Shown: piece after piece, positions 12,484 to 43,400 of the stretch
Layout of the letters: the number at the start of each line of letters is the position of its first letter
Numbering within the stretch: position 1 is the first letter of the stretch
Assembly: GCA_903813345.2 (NCBI GenBank)
Contig: CAIIXF020000006.1
Coordinates: forward strand, 1,672,001 to 1,736,000
Reading direction: 5' to 3'
DNA from: Owenia fusiformis
Lineage: Eukaryota > Annelida > Polychaeta > Sabellida > Oweniidae
Length of the DNA: 64,000 nucleotides
The notes under the pieces: generated by a model
Database searches by the model: none
What the model saw: only the letters and a program-made list of their open reading frames with translations
Told to the model about the DNA's origin: nothing
Translations under genes and position numbers: made by a program

Positions 12484-14690
12484 ACGACGCGATTCTCAGA
12501 CACGTCGCAAAAAGTCCGCGCACGTATTGTTACACATTTTAACACCATAGAATGTGACGTTTTTTGAGAAAAATGTACACATAGGGAAATCCTTTCGTCC
12601 TCCACATTTACCTCTATATCTCAAAATATTCAAGGCGAATAACTCTGATATCGTATATGTATTGACAATGGGTTAGTAGCATTATTGTTGCTGTGTTTGA
12701 AAATAGGTGAATTGCGTAAATTCGCCCTATTTTAATGAATTTTGAAAACCTTTCGTCCTCCACTTTTCCACATACAACAGAAAATACATGCATTTGCGAA
12801 CAAAATCAACTATTTATTAATAAACTAGAGTTTATGAGCAAAATAATCATGTATGATATATTAAAAATTGGTCTGGTATTTTTTGTTTAATGTACACCTG
12901 AAAAGTTGAAGGTAACAAAAATGAGCAAAAAGGTCGCTGTCGACAGATTCTATTTTTCAAACTATATGCCGTCACAATATGGGACGCTCACTAGAATTCA
13001 TCCTTTGAAATAACAATTCCATCTACCTTTATCAAGACGAAAATAAAGTATAATAGTTAAAATTGTTTTAGTTATGTGCGTTTAAAGACGAAAAATTATT
13101 CAAAATGTAACGTGTCGACAGCGGATATTTGGGTAAAAATCTCTTTTTTAAAAAAGAACGCGCAAGAATTGTGAGAGAAGTGTTCTTGATTTGAAAACTT
13201 CATTAAAGCAGCAGTATTGATATATAATTTTAATAAGAATATTGAACAAATATTTCACTCTATTGAGGTGAATACCTGTACATCTTTCACAAGTGATATT
13301 CCACGAAGCCCGAAGGGCAAGTGGAATATCACCTTGTGAAAGTGCTACAGGTATTCACCGAAAATAGAGTGAAATATTTATTTTAATATATCACTGTCTA
13401 GCTAAACATCCCTAATATTATTAAGTCATTAAGTCTTCAGATATTTTTACGAATCTACTCGGTTCGTCTGCCATTTTGACTTAAACTGAACTAAATTATT
13501 TACACTGAACGAAAACAAATTCTTTGAAAATTCCCGGGAGCGTGGGATATCGCTAGATATACCTATATCTTATATTCCGAAGAATTAAAGTTACATTCAT
13601 GCGATACCCTAAAAACACAAGTGCGCCAGCTTTTTGTGACGTGTCTCAGCATCAGACATTTCCCGGACCGGAGGCACCCCCGGGGCGTTACACTAGGTTC
13701 TGTTCAAACCCTGGCATTGTGACACGATGCTCGGCATTAGACCTGCCCCGGACCGGAGGCACCCTCGCCGTTACACTGACGTGTCGCAAAAAGCTCGCGC
13801 ACGCATTGTTACACATTTTGTGGCGTAATCCAGAGGATCCTCGCTTTTAACATGATAGAATGTGACGTTTTTGAGAAAAATGTACACACATGAAAATCCT
13901 TTCGTCCTCCACATTTACCTCTATATCTCAAAACATTTTAGACGAATAACTCTGATATCATATATATATTGTTAATGGGCTAGGAGCATCATAAAACACG
14001 AATCAATTGATATTTTAGGTGAAATAAATATACTTGTTGCTGTGCTTGAAAATAGGCAAATGGCGTAAATTAGCCCTACTTTAATGAATTTTGAAAACCT
14101 TTCGTCCTCCACTTTTCCACATACAACAGAAAACACATACTTTTGTGAACAAAATCAACTATTTATTAATAAACTAGAGTTTAGGAGCAAAATAATCATG
14201 TATGATTTATTAAAAATTGATCTCGTATTTTTTGTTTAATGTACACCTGAAAAGTTGAAGGTACCAAAAAATGAGCAAAAAAGGTCGCTGTCAACATATT
14301 CTATTTTTCAGACTCTATGACGTCACAATATGGGACGCTTACTAAAATTCATCCTTTGAAATAAAACTTCCATCTACCTTTATCAAGACGAAAAATAAGT
14401 ATAATAGTCATATATTGTTTGAGTTATGAGCGTTTAAAGACGAAAAATAATTCAAAATGTAAAGTGTCAACTTGGGATATTTGCCAGATGTTTTGGTAAA
14501 AAACTCTTTTTTAAAAACGAACGCGCAAAAAATGTGAACGGAGTGTATTTGATCTAAAATCTTCATCGAAACAGCTTTAAAATGATATATAACTTTAATT
14601 AAAATATTATCTTATAATCAGGAGAATCAAAGTTACATTCACGCGATACCCTTAAAAAACAAATGCGCCACCTTTTTGCGACACGTCACT
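12484..14690 (+). repeat. Direct duplication of a block of about 1 kb
   Basis: Two diverged copies lie in tandem: about 12484-13640 and about 13780-14690. Shared landmarks include CCTTTCGTCCTCCACATTTA (12593 and 13899), CCTTTCGTCCTCCACTTTTC (12750 and 14099), and a closing stretch with AAGTTACATTCATGCGATAC (13588) or its variant (14630). Copy 1 carries an extra 325 bp or so, which includes the palindrome at 13248-13379. No open frame spans the block, so its nature (old transposon or satellite unit) is unknown. Confidence 0.7.
13248..13379. repeat. Imperfect palindrome (foldback)
   Basis: Arms of about 57 bp (AAATATTTCACTCTATTGAG on the left, its reverse complement on the right ending GAGTGAAATATTT) flank a short centre with a second small stem (GCCCGAAGGGC). 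The arms also pair through GATATTCCAC and GTGGAATATC. It is present in only one of the two flanking duplicate blocks, so it probably inserted after the duplication. Confidence 0.75.
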
Positions 14691-15035
14691 AGGTTCTGTT
14701 CAAACCCTGGCATTGTGACACGATGCTCGGCATTAGACCTGCCCCGGACCGGAGGCACCCCCGGGGCGTTACACTAGGTTCTGTTCAAACCCTGGCATTT
14801 TGACACGATGCTCGGCATTAGACCTTCCCCGGACCGGAGGCACCCCCGGGGCGTTACACTAGGTTCTGTTCAAACCCTGGCATTTTGACACGATGCTCGG
14901 CAATAGACCTGCCCCGGACCGAAGGCACCCCGGGGCGTTACACTAGGTTCTGGTCAAACCTTGGCATTGTGACACGATGCTCGGCATTAGACCTGCCCCG
15001 GACCGTAGGCACCCACGGGTCGTTCTGGTCAAACC
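14687..15035 (+). repeat. 85-bp GC-rich minisatellite, about four copies
   Basis: The word CACTAGGTTCTG recurs at 14687, 14772, 14857 and 14941, giving a period of 84-85 bp. Each unit also has GACACGATGCTCGGCA and GCCCCGGACCGGAGGCAC. About 1.3 more units lie earlier at 13665-13765. The unit is much richer in GC than its surroundings. Short open frames across it are by-products of the repeat. Confidence 0.85.
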
Positions 15036-15836
15036 CATACACTGACGAATCAATAGGTTACCAAACCAGCTATGCCTTCATATGCATAATCATTAATTGA
15101 TCTGTCAAAGAGCACTTCACAAACACTTAATCATAAGTGGGTCTGCAATCATTCAGGAAATATCTCAAAAGTTTGTTCATTATTAGTTAGTATATTTTCG
15201 CAATATTTGATCTCATGAAATATCTGTTACGATATCAACGATAGAAATAAACAAAATAATTTGTTAATAAGTGCAATTGTTTTCTATTATTGTGCCACAA
15301 TACGTTCGAATGAATGGTACTCATTTAGAATGGATGACCAGGCTATTCAATACTCGATGATATCAACCCTGTGAAAGTACTTCTAAAAGACAATGGATTC
15401 ATTTCATCTGATCACAATACGAGGTTTCAGTGGGACTTCTCTCGATAAGCCAATTTAACAACCAATACTATAATGGATTATCGATTGTCCTAATCTCTGC
15501 GATGAATTTCATCAAACAAAAATTAAGACATTTGCTCATTTTATTATGAGCCCAACCCCAAAATCAAATAGCAGTTTCACGCTGAAGTTAAGTTGTACAA
15601 CTGATTGAAGTGGAATTAGGCAAAGTCTAAATGGCACAGATCGATGGAGGTTAAACTCATCTTATGATAGCTAAAACAATTCTAAACACAGGACATCATT
15701 TCCCAGAACTTCAATCCAATTACACGTGATCACAGTCGGCCAATCATGTTCATTGATTAGATAGAGGTACTAAAAGTAAACGTTCCGTATGTTTAGGTGC
15801 ACTGATAAATTGCAATAATGCTACATCTTGTATTAC
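15036..15836. other. Spacer upstream of the TMC gene
   Basis: No coding or RNA feature recognised. It is AT-rich and precedes the proposed first TMC coding exon, so the promoter may lie here. No core promoter element was clear. Confidence 0.35.
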
Positions 15837-32989
<17,153 letters not shown>

Positions 32990-33879
32990 CGATATACCAT
33001 GCCATCGTCATACTCATGACTTGAGATGAGATGTAACAAATATAGAAGAGAATTAGAATGACTGATATGTTCTCAATGAAAGATCTCATCATAAGTTGTT
33101 GTTCATCACAAATTATGTTGGCATTGTTGATACTAAGGCAAGGCACCAGCGGGGATCGAACATCGAAACGTTCATATACTTTTCTTTCTCAAAACATCAA
33201 TTCAGGAATGGGTGGCCTGTACGCAACAATAAGGAAATGCTCGAGATGTGCTTGCATACCACACCATGAAAATTAAAAAATCCTAAATCAAAATAGGACT
33301 CAGAGAGATAATCAAAAAGGACAACATGCAATTGTTGGCACTAATGTAGAACAATATCAATGATCTTTATGAATAACATTGAGCTTATACATTAGATCAT
33401 TGTTATACAACTCGTATTTATTTCAAATGTATGTTATGATTACTGTAATAATAGAAACTACTTTGTAGAATGAATATGTTAATCTTGACTTTCCTGTTCA
33501 CTTTATGCAACACTTATAAAACCTTAAAAGCACACAAATACCACAGTGTCAAAAACTGAACCAATTATTCATTCAAATATTTTTTTATTAGTATTTTTGC
33601 AAGCATTTGACAGTTTTCCTTGGTTTTGATCCAGGTTTTGACGTTGTCAAGTTATTCTAATTTCAACTTTTCACTAACATTTCAGGGTATGCGTGCACGC
33701 TTGTGTGGATTCCTCCTCGGTATTTACACTGAATTACATGAGCATGTATTACGAACTATTAACCAAGGGATATACCAAGGTGCAACTATCCGTCCTTGCT
33801 TATTTTTTATAAGTTCACCCTAACATTACTGTGACATGAGCTTATAAAAACTTGGGTTGATATTAAATACTATATTTGC

Positions 33880-33885
33880 AATAAA
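33880..33885 (+). terminator. Candidate poly(A) signal of TMC gene
   Basis: AATAAA about 890 bases after the TMC stop at 32989. The 3' UTR in between shows no other feature. A nearer non-canonical signal cannot be ruled out. Confidence 0.35.
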
Positions 33886-34058
33886 AATTACTATGACACA
33901 ATTTCCAACCACCATAATTGTATGTTAGCGGTTCATTAAATTATGTTAGTTAACATACTTCGACGTTTATTCCACAAAAATTGATAATAAAGGAATAAAA
34001 ATCGTATTATCTTTGATAATACGATATCGATATTGACACAGTTTTGGTAAAGATGATC

Positions 34059-34064
34059 TTTATT
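34059..34064 (-). terminator. Candidate poly(A) signal of the minus-strand coiled-coil gene
   Basis: AATAAA on the minus strand (TTTATT on plus), about 590 bases past the stop at 34656. It lies 174 bp from the candidate TMC signal, so the two transcripts would converge closely. Confidence 0.3.
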
Positions 34065-34655
34065 TTTAAGTGGCTAACGCTTCAAGTTTGCTTTACTCTC
34101 TCGGACAATAAAGTGTCAGACTTCGGTTAAATATCATATTTTCTCTCGAAATAAAATCCATATCCAATCTTGCCCAGTGAATAACATATCTAATATATCT
34201 ATATATGTCTAACTAATTATCATACTCCGTAGCAGAGGTAGTCTTCAAAATAAAATTCCGAGACACTACATGGGAGTTCGCATATTGATACCATGTACCA
34301 CTATCGATTGCAGCACGTGGTTCGATTCCATTCACAATAATGCAATCAGTTAATGCGTGTGTGTACATCTTAATTAATCCTGAATAGTAAATGACCAATC
34401 CATAATAATCGTAGATCACGCCGTCCGATATAATACAAGGCTTTCTTGAATCCTCTTAGAAACGGATCGTTCTTGTGAACAGCCTAATGATCAGCAGATT
34501 AGCATGCAATATTTATATCATTCTTCCGGCATGTACTAGGAGAATGGTTCAAATATATAACTGTCATCCTCTGTTTATAACTAAACTACGACTGAGTTAT
34601 TTCATACTTCTTAGATTTCTTGAAAATTATAAATATCATTAAGTTGCTAATCTTA

Positions 34656-35782
34656 TCATGATTTTGTTGGTCTGATATTTTTTCTGCTCGTGTTCTGCTT
34701 TGTTTTATTCACCAATGTGGTTTTCTTTGACTTTGAGTTCTTAGATTGCTGATAATTTGTCACCACATCTTTTAAAAGTTCTTGTTCAAGAAACTTTACA
34801 TGGATGGATGATCTTCGTCGCATGCTTGTGTACCTGTTTACTAGCGTGTCTTTCTTTTCACCAAATTCTACTTTCCATTGATCGAAGTCTGATTGTCTCT
34901 GTTCTATATCCTCTCTTCCTTGTTGAATTCGTTGGTCAATTGTTTCATCCTCCGTGAGGTAGTCATCGCTCTCTTTCTCTCCGTCCTTTTCAATGTCCGT
35001 GTCATCGTCATCCGCATTATATTCAAAAAGCGTCTCCGGAGGAGGTTTGGATTTGCTCTTGGATGTCTTTTTTGACTTTGACCGGGATGATTCCATTTCA
35101 CCTTTCTTCAAAATCCCCATGAGGTATTTTCTAAAAATCAACAATAATGTTATTAAAAGTATTACTTTGCGGGAAAGTAATAATAGTATCTTACATGAAA
35201 AAGTGATCGCGCATATTCGCTGACGTATTAGCTCAATGTTTTCATTTTTGATCTAATCTTAAGTTATCATTAATAGCGATATGATGTATACCTTCGTTTA
35301 CTCCATGTCCGCCTGTACTAGAATATAGAATCATTACCCTACCGTTAATAAGATAATGTTGATAGGGTATATTATACAACATCAATATATCTTTATTTAC
35401 GGTAAGGTAATAATTCTATATTACAGTCCAAATTCAACTTTTTAAATGTCATAAATCCTCATTAAAAAGGTTATCCAGTAATCATCACAACGCACCTTTT
35501 TATTTCAATAACTCATTTAAAACATCTCTCATTTTCTTTGTATCCATCGATCCATCCTTCTAAATTACCGCTTTGATTATAAGTCATGCGATAATAATTT
35601 AGTTAATTATGATTTTTCTGAGTAAAACCCCAACCTTTAAGTGCACCTTAATTTCATCTGATTTTTCATCTGATTTTATATCATTTATAATATTTATGAA
35701 CCAGTCAAAATAATTAGTAACAGGTGCAAAAGACCCATTTGAAAAAATAAAAAGATAAACACCTTTCTTACCTTATCAACAT
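34656..35782 (-). CDS. Small charged coiled-coil-like protein, function unknown
   Basis: Proposed exons, minus strand: 35782-35772 and 35130-34656. The second has a good acceptor (TTGTTGATTTTTAG) and a 157-codon frame; the first has a strong donor (AAG then GTAAGAAA). The phases fit, giving a start MLIRKYLMGILKKGEMESS. The first exon may be longer, because the frame stays open upstream (FSDFETLETVVNICMLI) to a stop. The protein has a Ser/Lys basic stretch (SRSKSKKTSKSKSK), an acidic stretch (NADDDDTDIEKDGEKESDD), then a heptad-like helical part (DQRIQQGREDIEQRQSDFDQ to FLEQELLKDVV) and a basic tail. It resembles coiled-coil axonemal or cytoskeletal proteins only in composition; I do not recognise the family. 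A missing upstream exon is possible. Confidence 0.45.
35322..35422. repeat. 101-bp palindrome
   Basis: Arms starting AATATAGAATCATTACCCTA pair with the right side ending GGTAAGGTAATAATTCTATATT, with a few mismatches, around an AT-rich centre. It lies in the intron of the minus-strand coiled-coil gene. It is probably a tiny foldback element; no target duplication identified. Confidence 0.7.
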
Positions 35783-37457
35783 ACAAATGTTGACAACCGT
35801 TTCCAAAGTTTCAAAGTCAGAAAACTGGATCTTATATTATGAATAAGGGTAGTCTACTAGACGAACAGGCGATCACTAGGCTTAAACGATTACAAGGACT
35901 CCTTATCAAATGTAAGAAAATATCTCCATATTTTCTTTTATCAAAACTTGGTTCTGTTTTTCTTTGGGATTGGAACACAATAGAGCGCCGTATTTATAGA
36001 CTTTTGTGGAGTTAGTTTACCCACACGGGTCAGATAGTTCTATTTTTGTGTACTTATAGTTTGAATAATTTAATACTCTTACGTTAATTGATACAAATGT
36101 GCGATTAAACAATCGTTTGTAAAGCTTCAAGGTATGATTCAAAATCGAATGAGCGCAGAACCGAAAATCGATTTTAGTTTAAATAACTTTTGGCATTTCT
36201 CAATATCAAAACGATGATTCCAGATTAATGTTAATTGGATTCTTTTGCGTGGTTTAACTAACTATTATTGAATATTAATATAAACTTATCTTATTCGGGT
36301 TAAATAGGAGTAAATTCTGGGAGTTAAACATTCATATTTGTATTTAGTTAATTGATTGTATGATTGTGATTACCAGCGTGTGCCAAATCTGTAAATGAAA
36401 CCTTAAGATTATTTTCCGTTTGACTTATGATTTATGTATATATAAGGATGTTTCATAATTACCGCTCTCCCATCAACCACCAATCTTAGATAGCATATCA
36501 CTGGCGCATAACCCCCCCCCCCCTAAGAAGTGCCCAGAAAAAATTGGGGCCCAATCTTTTTTAAGAAAATGGGCCTTAATTTTTTTAAATTTGAGCCCAA
36601 TTTTTCCGCAAGGAAATATTTCAGTTAGATTTGAAATATGCCTGCCCCCCCCTTGTTTTCAGACCCCCCCCCCTGCATATCCTTTATATTACATATCATA
36701 CTGAACTAAATTATTCAATTTTGAAATGTAAAATTTACTATTTTTCATGACTTTAAAAGTTAATTAGATTTTTGTTGAAATTTTTCAATCATCAAATACA
36801 ATATATAAATAACACCAATGCAAAGATTAAACAAAGGATTAATAAAATGCCATATCTAATGTGCCACTTCAATGTTTTAGCATATCAAAAATAGTTTGCA
36901 ACCTAAGTGATGGCATCATCACCACTCAGGTGGCGAAATCTTTTTGAAAAGGAATTGAAATTTATTTCTATGTCCATCTTTTCTAAATATGCTAAACCTA
37001 AAAAATAAACCAATGTTGAATGTCTAACCAGGTTAAAAGGAAGAATATATTATCTTTTCAATATTATTGTACCGTTGGTTTCTATGAGAACTAACTTTTT
37101 GAATTTGCATTTTCTCTGAACCATTTTCATACATGGATAAGTTCAATAGGAGGAACTTGTGTACTTGGCACTTGCAGGAAAACCAGTGCCATTCAAGAGT
37201 TATACTTACACATATATCATATCTATAATATGTGCACATGACAGACTTCTACGTCTAAATAGATGATACTCATTGTTATCTGTAGTGCTTCAAACGACCT
37301 TTAATAAACGAGCGGAGTTACCTTACACTAACGTTGGTATTGAATACATGTAGAACTGCATGAAATATGTTTGTTCAACAATAGCTTAACTAGCCCGTAC
37401 ATTTATTCAGAACTTAATTTAGACCATTTCAGATATTTGCCTGCCTGTACACAAATC
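35783..37457. other. Intergenic with two repeat fragments
   Basis: No gene recognised. At about 36446-36500 is a fragment resembling one end of the element at 23431-24417 (GATGTTTCATAATTACCG, then CCATCAACCACCAATC). At about 36510-36680 is a low-complexity part with C-runs and GGGCCCAATC words resembling the interior of the hAT-like element at 18253-18598. A 58-codon open frame at 35839-36015 has no support. Confidence 0.5.
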
Positions 37458-40400
37458 ATGGATTCTGGTAAGTTCACATACATTATGCACAAGTATCAGG
37501 TTAATTGTTTATCTATTATCGCACAACCTTTTACTCATGATATCTCTGAGAAAAATATGTATAAACACGGAAATCGAAGACGATAAATTGTAAGTTCTCA
37601 TAATCTGCATTATTCCATCGAGATACTGCAATTAAAAGCTTCCTATATTTCATCAAGCATTTATTAGAAATGGCAGCTCTTTCAGATAGTGTCATCAATT
37701 CCTTCTTCCAATTTAATAGGCCATCATTTAGCCTTCGCCTTGGTATCCTTCAATACCCGGGAATGTGACACTGCACGAAACAAATAGATATCAGGACCTG
37801 AGGCCCAGGACCGTATCATTGAGTACAATACATTACCTGTTAGTATTGTAGAAATTTATATTCTTGCAGATTATAAGTTTGATAGCAGTTTCCAAGTTTC
37901 CCCTGAGGTCATCGATGACTTTGACAACAACGGTTACATAATCCTAAGGTAATGTGTCGAACAGTTTTATGGTTATCACAGAAAAGTACGTACTCCTCAG
38001 TTGCTCTAACTAATCTATGCTTCACATGTCTGATGTATGATGAATACATTAATACAATGATGAGATGCAGTATTATGCCGTATCTAGTAAAACATAAACA
38101 TCCATGTCATGGTCCAGTAGTTATGAATCACCCATTTTTATCTACACCATTATGCACATTCATAGACTAGTTCTATTAATGATTCAATCAACAGATCCGT
38201 AGCCATATTCTGCATTCATATTCAGTTTTCAAAGCCTCCTATTTTCCAGCATTAGTGACAATGAACACAAAATTTAGAGCCTCTCCCTAACAACAACTCA
38301 GGGTTTTCGAATATAAAAACCCAAACAACCTTTTTATTTTATATCTAATATTTGCATACATCTGTATATTAAATTGCCGCTAATGTTGTAAAACCTTGGT
38401 AATTAGCTAATTGAAATCGATTGCAATTGTTTCATGGATGTTTTGATTTTAGAGGTTTTCTGAGCACAGATGAGTTGAAACACATTCAGACTGCCATTGA
38501 ACACAAGGACGGTGTAACCAAACATGCGTACGAGGTATTACATATTATGTACATTTGGGTGTCTGAAGATCACGACACTGCAGAAAAATTTAAAAAGCCC
38601 AGTGACTTGGGTTTATTTTTTCGCAAATAGCAAATCTAGGGGTAATTTTATCAACACTGTAAAATCATCTGTAATAGTCAGTGTTGATCAGGGGGATTAA
38701 GGGTAACGATCTGCTTGCATCTATATTCTAGAATGATGATGGTGGCGACAGGAAGACTCGAATGTGCCTATGGGGGCATCCAGGGAATGACGTCACGGGC
38801 ATGTTAGCTAGGTGTGAGAAACTTGTTGATACATCAGAGAAGGTAATCACATAAAGATAACTACATCATCAAGGTAATGACTATATCTCTGGACCAAGGA
38901 AACTGCGCTACTAAAGACGTGATATCACGTCCAAGTACAAACCCAATGCATTTTTTGGAATCTTGTAACCATGACATCTTATAAAATGGGACTTAAAAAC
39001 TTGACTGATTCTTATAGAGTATATCATATGCTTGAAAATTATATATAACACTATATATGTATGCCCCTGTATATACTATATATACTATCTCAGAGGTACT
39101 ATATATGGCAATTTTCAAAAAATTGTCAGTATTATAGTGCTTTTTGCCCCAATATTGAATGAGTTTTAAGCATGATTGGTAGTTTGATTGTGTCATCATA
39201 ACCAACATTAGTTCCTTTCTAGATTTTGGAAGTGTTTGGTTATGGAAAGGTGTGGTGTGACTATTAGAATAGGAATGACATTAACAACAAGTGGCATGAT
39301 AGTGTGTACTGATATGTTGTTGTATATCATTTTGAAGCTGCTGGGAGGAGAGGTGTATCACTACCATACTAAACTGATGATGAAGGAGCCATACACTGGA
39401 GGACAATTTGTCTGGCATCAGGATTATGGGTAATAGTGTTACTTTGCCACATTGGGTTTTACAAATCATGCTCACCGCACGCATATAATTCCTATTTTTA
39501 AAATGTCCTTTGACTTCATCTTTGGCTTTCAAATTGTCTGGAATTGCCTTCATTTATGAAATCAATTTTTCGAAAAAAGGACATTCCCTTTCCAAATCTC
39601 ACCTATAAATCACCCTTTCAGTTTTTAGAATTTCCATGAACGCAGTGTCATATATGTTAGTCTCAGTATTTACTGAATATTGCTTCGTACATTTTACAAT
39701 CTATATCCTTTGCTGCCATTGTAATACATATAAGTAATCAGGCCATGTATTTTGTAGATACTGGTATAAGAATGGTATACTTTTTCCCGATCTGCTGACT
39801 GCATTTATTGCCATAGATAAAGCAGACAAGACCAATGGCTGCCTCCAGGTAAAAATGGATATTTGAATCATTTTTAGCATTCAGGCCTCAATAGACAGCA
39901 AAATATAAGTTTGATTTACAAAGTCCCAATAATAAATTTGAAGGTGCACCAATTACAAACATCTTTATTCACAAGGCTTCAGTTGCTCAAACTGTGTTGG
40001 AATTGAGGTCGAAGATGATAGGTGAGCATAGTTGATAAAACTTATGTACGGCGATGGCTACCTTTCCCAAAGACCTGCTATGACACAAACCTTCTATTTT
40101 ATCAACAGGTTTTGAAAGGATCCCACAGATGTGGCAGAGTTGATCACATACTGGTTGGAGGTCAGACTGGCGCAGATCTTGAGAGAGTTAAACAAATCAA
40201 AAATGTACTACCACTATTACATGTTGAGCTACAACCAGGTTTGTATACGGTATAGATTTGTAGTTTGTATACTCTTACTCTAGATCCTAATCAATTTATT
40301 CAATCTAGGATGATGAAGATATGTCATTTGTAAACTACGGGTTGAGAGTCACAAATTATGCTCAGCGAAATACTGCGACATGCAGCAAAGTCTTATAATA

Positions 40401-43400
40401 TTATTTTGACGGAGAATGATACACTTCAAGTTCGGCCTTTACAACAAGGTAACAATGTGATCCAAATATATCCAAAATAGTTTGTACCTACTGTATTTTA
40501 TTACCGTATTGTATTTTATATTTCTATGTACTCGTATGCTATGTTCATGTTGTACAAACATGTCCCAATTATTGTATTTTTATATTTCTGCTACATGGTA
40601 GCTCTTTTGACTTCTCAAAGTACCCAAAGTTGTGCTTATGTGTGCGAATTGTGATGTATTGTAAAATGTAAATGAAAAATAATGATAATAAATATATATA
40701 TTTTTAAAAACAAGATCCAAATATATCCAAAATAGTTTGAGTTGCATTTCTGCTGTAAAATTTCAAAAAATCTGAGATTCTATTGCTACATTCAAGCTGA
40801 AGATGGAAGTTACATATCATTCTTCATCCTAGCTTCAATTGATATGATACATGATTGTTCAAGGTGATGCCCTGTTGTTTCACAGTAATCTACTACACAA
40901 GAGCGAGGCCAACACCAGTGAATTCAGACGCTGGGCATTCCTGACTGCATTCTGCAAGCGTTCTAACAATCCAACACTACCCCATCATCACCCATTCTAT
41001 ACACCGTTAGAGAAGGTATCTAAACATGCTTATTTTAGTTCGTGTTTGTTCAATTTTGTTCAATTTGTCAGGCAAAACAATATCTTTTTGTATTGTAATT
41101 TTAAATTAATTTTCTGTCGTTTTTGAATTATACTTCATACATGTAGTTTCTTTGAAGTACAACTAACTTTTTCAATTATAATGTCAAATACATTCATCTA
41201 TGAGTACCGATGCATGAATCTACCATAGATCATGCGTTTATTAAATAGAATATTATATAAAGATATCTTATAACGTGGATATGAAGGGAATAACATTAGG
41301 TTTCTTTATATTTCCGTGAACTCAACTGACCAATAGATGGTCTGTCTGCTAACATATATGTTTACCAGTAGCGACATCTTTGAAAGGAACATGAATTATT
41401 TTATACCTTACTTGACATAAGAAACAACAGTTGTAAAAACCTCTAATCAACGTATTTATAAACCTTTACATCTACCAATGAGAAAATCAAATAGTTCTAC
41501 CAAAGTTAAAAACAATCCTTTTATGAAATTCTAGCAACAGCAAAAATGTCAGTACTTTGATTTTATTGACTATTGTTTACGTTTTGCATTAATCAGTCAT
41601 GAAGCTTTAATATCACTATAATTTTGATTTCTATATAGCTTCAGTATTTTCATTTTGAAATTATCTACTCGCACTGTTACTTTGAATAGAGTCATATATG
41701 CATTCCAAATAACACTTTATAAATGTAATTTTTTTAAACAGTAAACCATTCTTGTACAGGTCCAGTAAAACCTTTGTATATGAAACATCTTTGGTACCTC
41801 AAAGTATAGTGTTCCAAATCGGAGGTGCTACACTTACAGAGGTTCATTTAATGGATAACTGGACTTTAAATGTGTTTCATTTATTGAGGTGCCCTCCTAA
41901 CAGGGTTTTACCATGTAGTACAATCTACAATATCCGCTCGATTCATAATTATGAGTAAAGTACTGGTTTAATTTCTAAGAGTCTTGTGATTCTTCAAATC
42001 GCAGTCGTTTATCCCTTTCAAGTTTCACAAGGCAAAGGTTTAAAATAATTGCACAAGAACATAAAATAGATGTCAGCACAAAAAACCACCGGGTACATAA
42101 TTCTCCGTTACAAGTTTTTGATCCAGGTGGACTATAAGTTTCGTAATTTAAAGCAAAAAGCTTTTGAAATAAAACGATTCCAATTCCATGGCCAAGAACT
42201 ATGAGACCATAGTTTTGTGCAAAATAGTTCATGCCAAAAAGAACAACGGTGATAACAGATATTTGTACATAGAAGAATCCAAAGGCTAAAGCTGCCATTA
42301 CAGAGCCACACACCAAACCAGGAAAACTTTGATTATAACATGCAAAGACTATTTGACTTAAACCCATGAGTATGACAGAGATTAAAAGAGATGATGACTT
42401 AGGCATGTCTGGCCATTTTTGTGATACGTAATCTTGTACCGCTCCGCTAATCAATCGTCCAATTGATGCAACAATTGGAATTGTAGTTGTGAAGGCTATT
42501 GCATTGATGTGAACCTGTGCAGATTTTGAAACAATTGTGATATTATTTGTAAGAGTTCCACCAGTGCCCCCTGTTATTATGCAGATAAAAATAATGTAAT
42601 AAAACTGAGGTGTTTGAATGATTTGCCACCACTTCATTTCTTCATCTGGTGGAAGATTTTTCGTCTCTTTTGGAACAAGTGCGGTTCTGTCGTTTATTTT
42701 ATTCCTTGCATTATTATGCGCCTCATTTTTTGTTCTTATTCCTGCCTCTTCATTTTCATTTGTTGTGGGTAATTCTGATAGTTCAGTATCAGGTTCAGCT
42801 GTTACGTCAACTGTTTTTAGCATTACAACGCCAAATGTAGTTACACAAACCGAAAATACAGCAAGCATAAGCAGGAACTCTCCAAGATTTTGATTCTCTG
42901 CATCTTCAATGTGTCCTTGTACAAATACACCTTCATAGAGGGCGCTAGATATCGCAGGGCTTATTCCAAATACAGCTTGGAGGAGGCCAGCTACTTTGCC
43001 AATGTGTTTCCTATCAAAGTTCTTGCAATTCACTACAAATGCTGATATCATTATAAACATAGTTCCATCTGATGCCATGAAATAGAAGACACATAAAAGC
43101 CAACTTTTTGAAGTAAAGAATATTCTAAAGTTTGTTGCTGTCGACATGAGTCCAAATCCTAAGCCCGAGAGCACAAGCGATGTAATACATGTTATTCTAG
43201 GACCAAAATAGTCAAAGACAATACCTGCCGGAAAGGACAAGCAAAGTCCTAAATCACCACTTGAAGCTATATATTCCAATTCAGTTTGAGTAATAAAATT
43301 AGCAAATTCAATTGCTTACCTTACTCGTATTTTTCCAAGGACTCGGATGGATGGATATTCTGTCATATGACTTGCGACAAACCTACCATTTCCCATTGGT

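Noticed and set aside
35839-36015. 58-codon frame starting MNKGSLLDEQ
   Set aside because: It has an ATG and plausible residues, but no splice or poly(A) context and no recognised family, so it is most likely chance.
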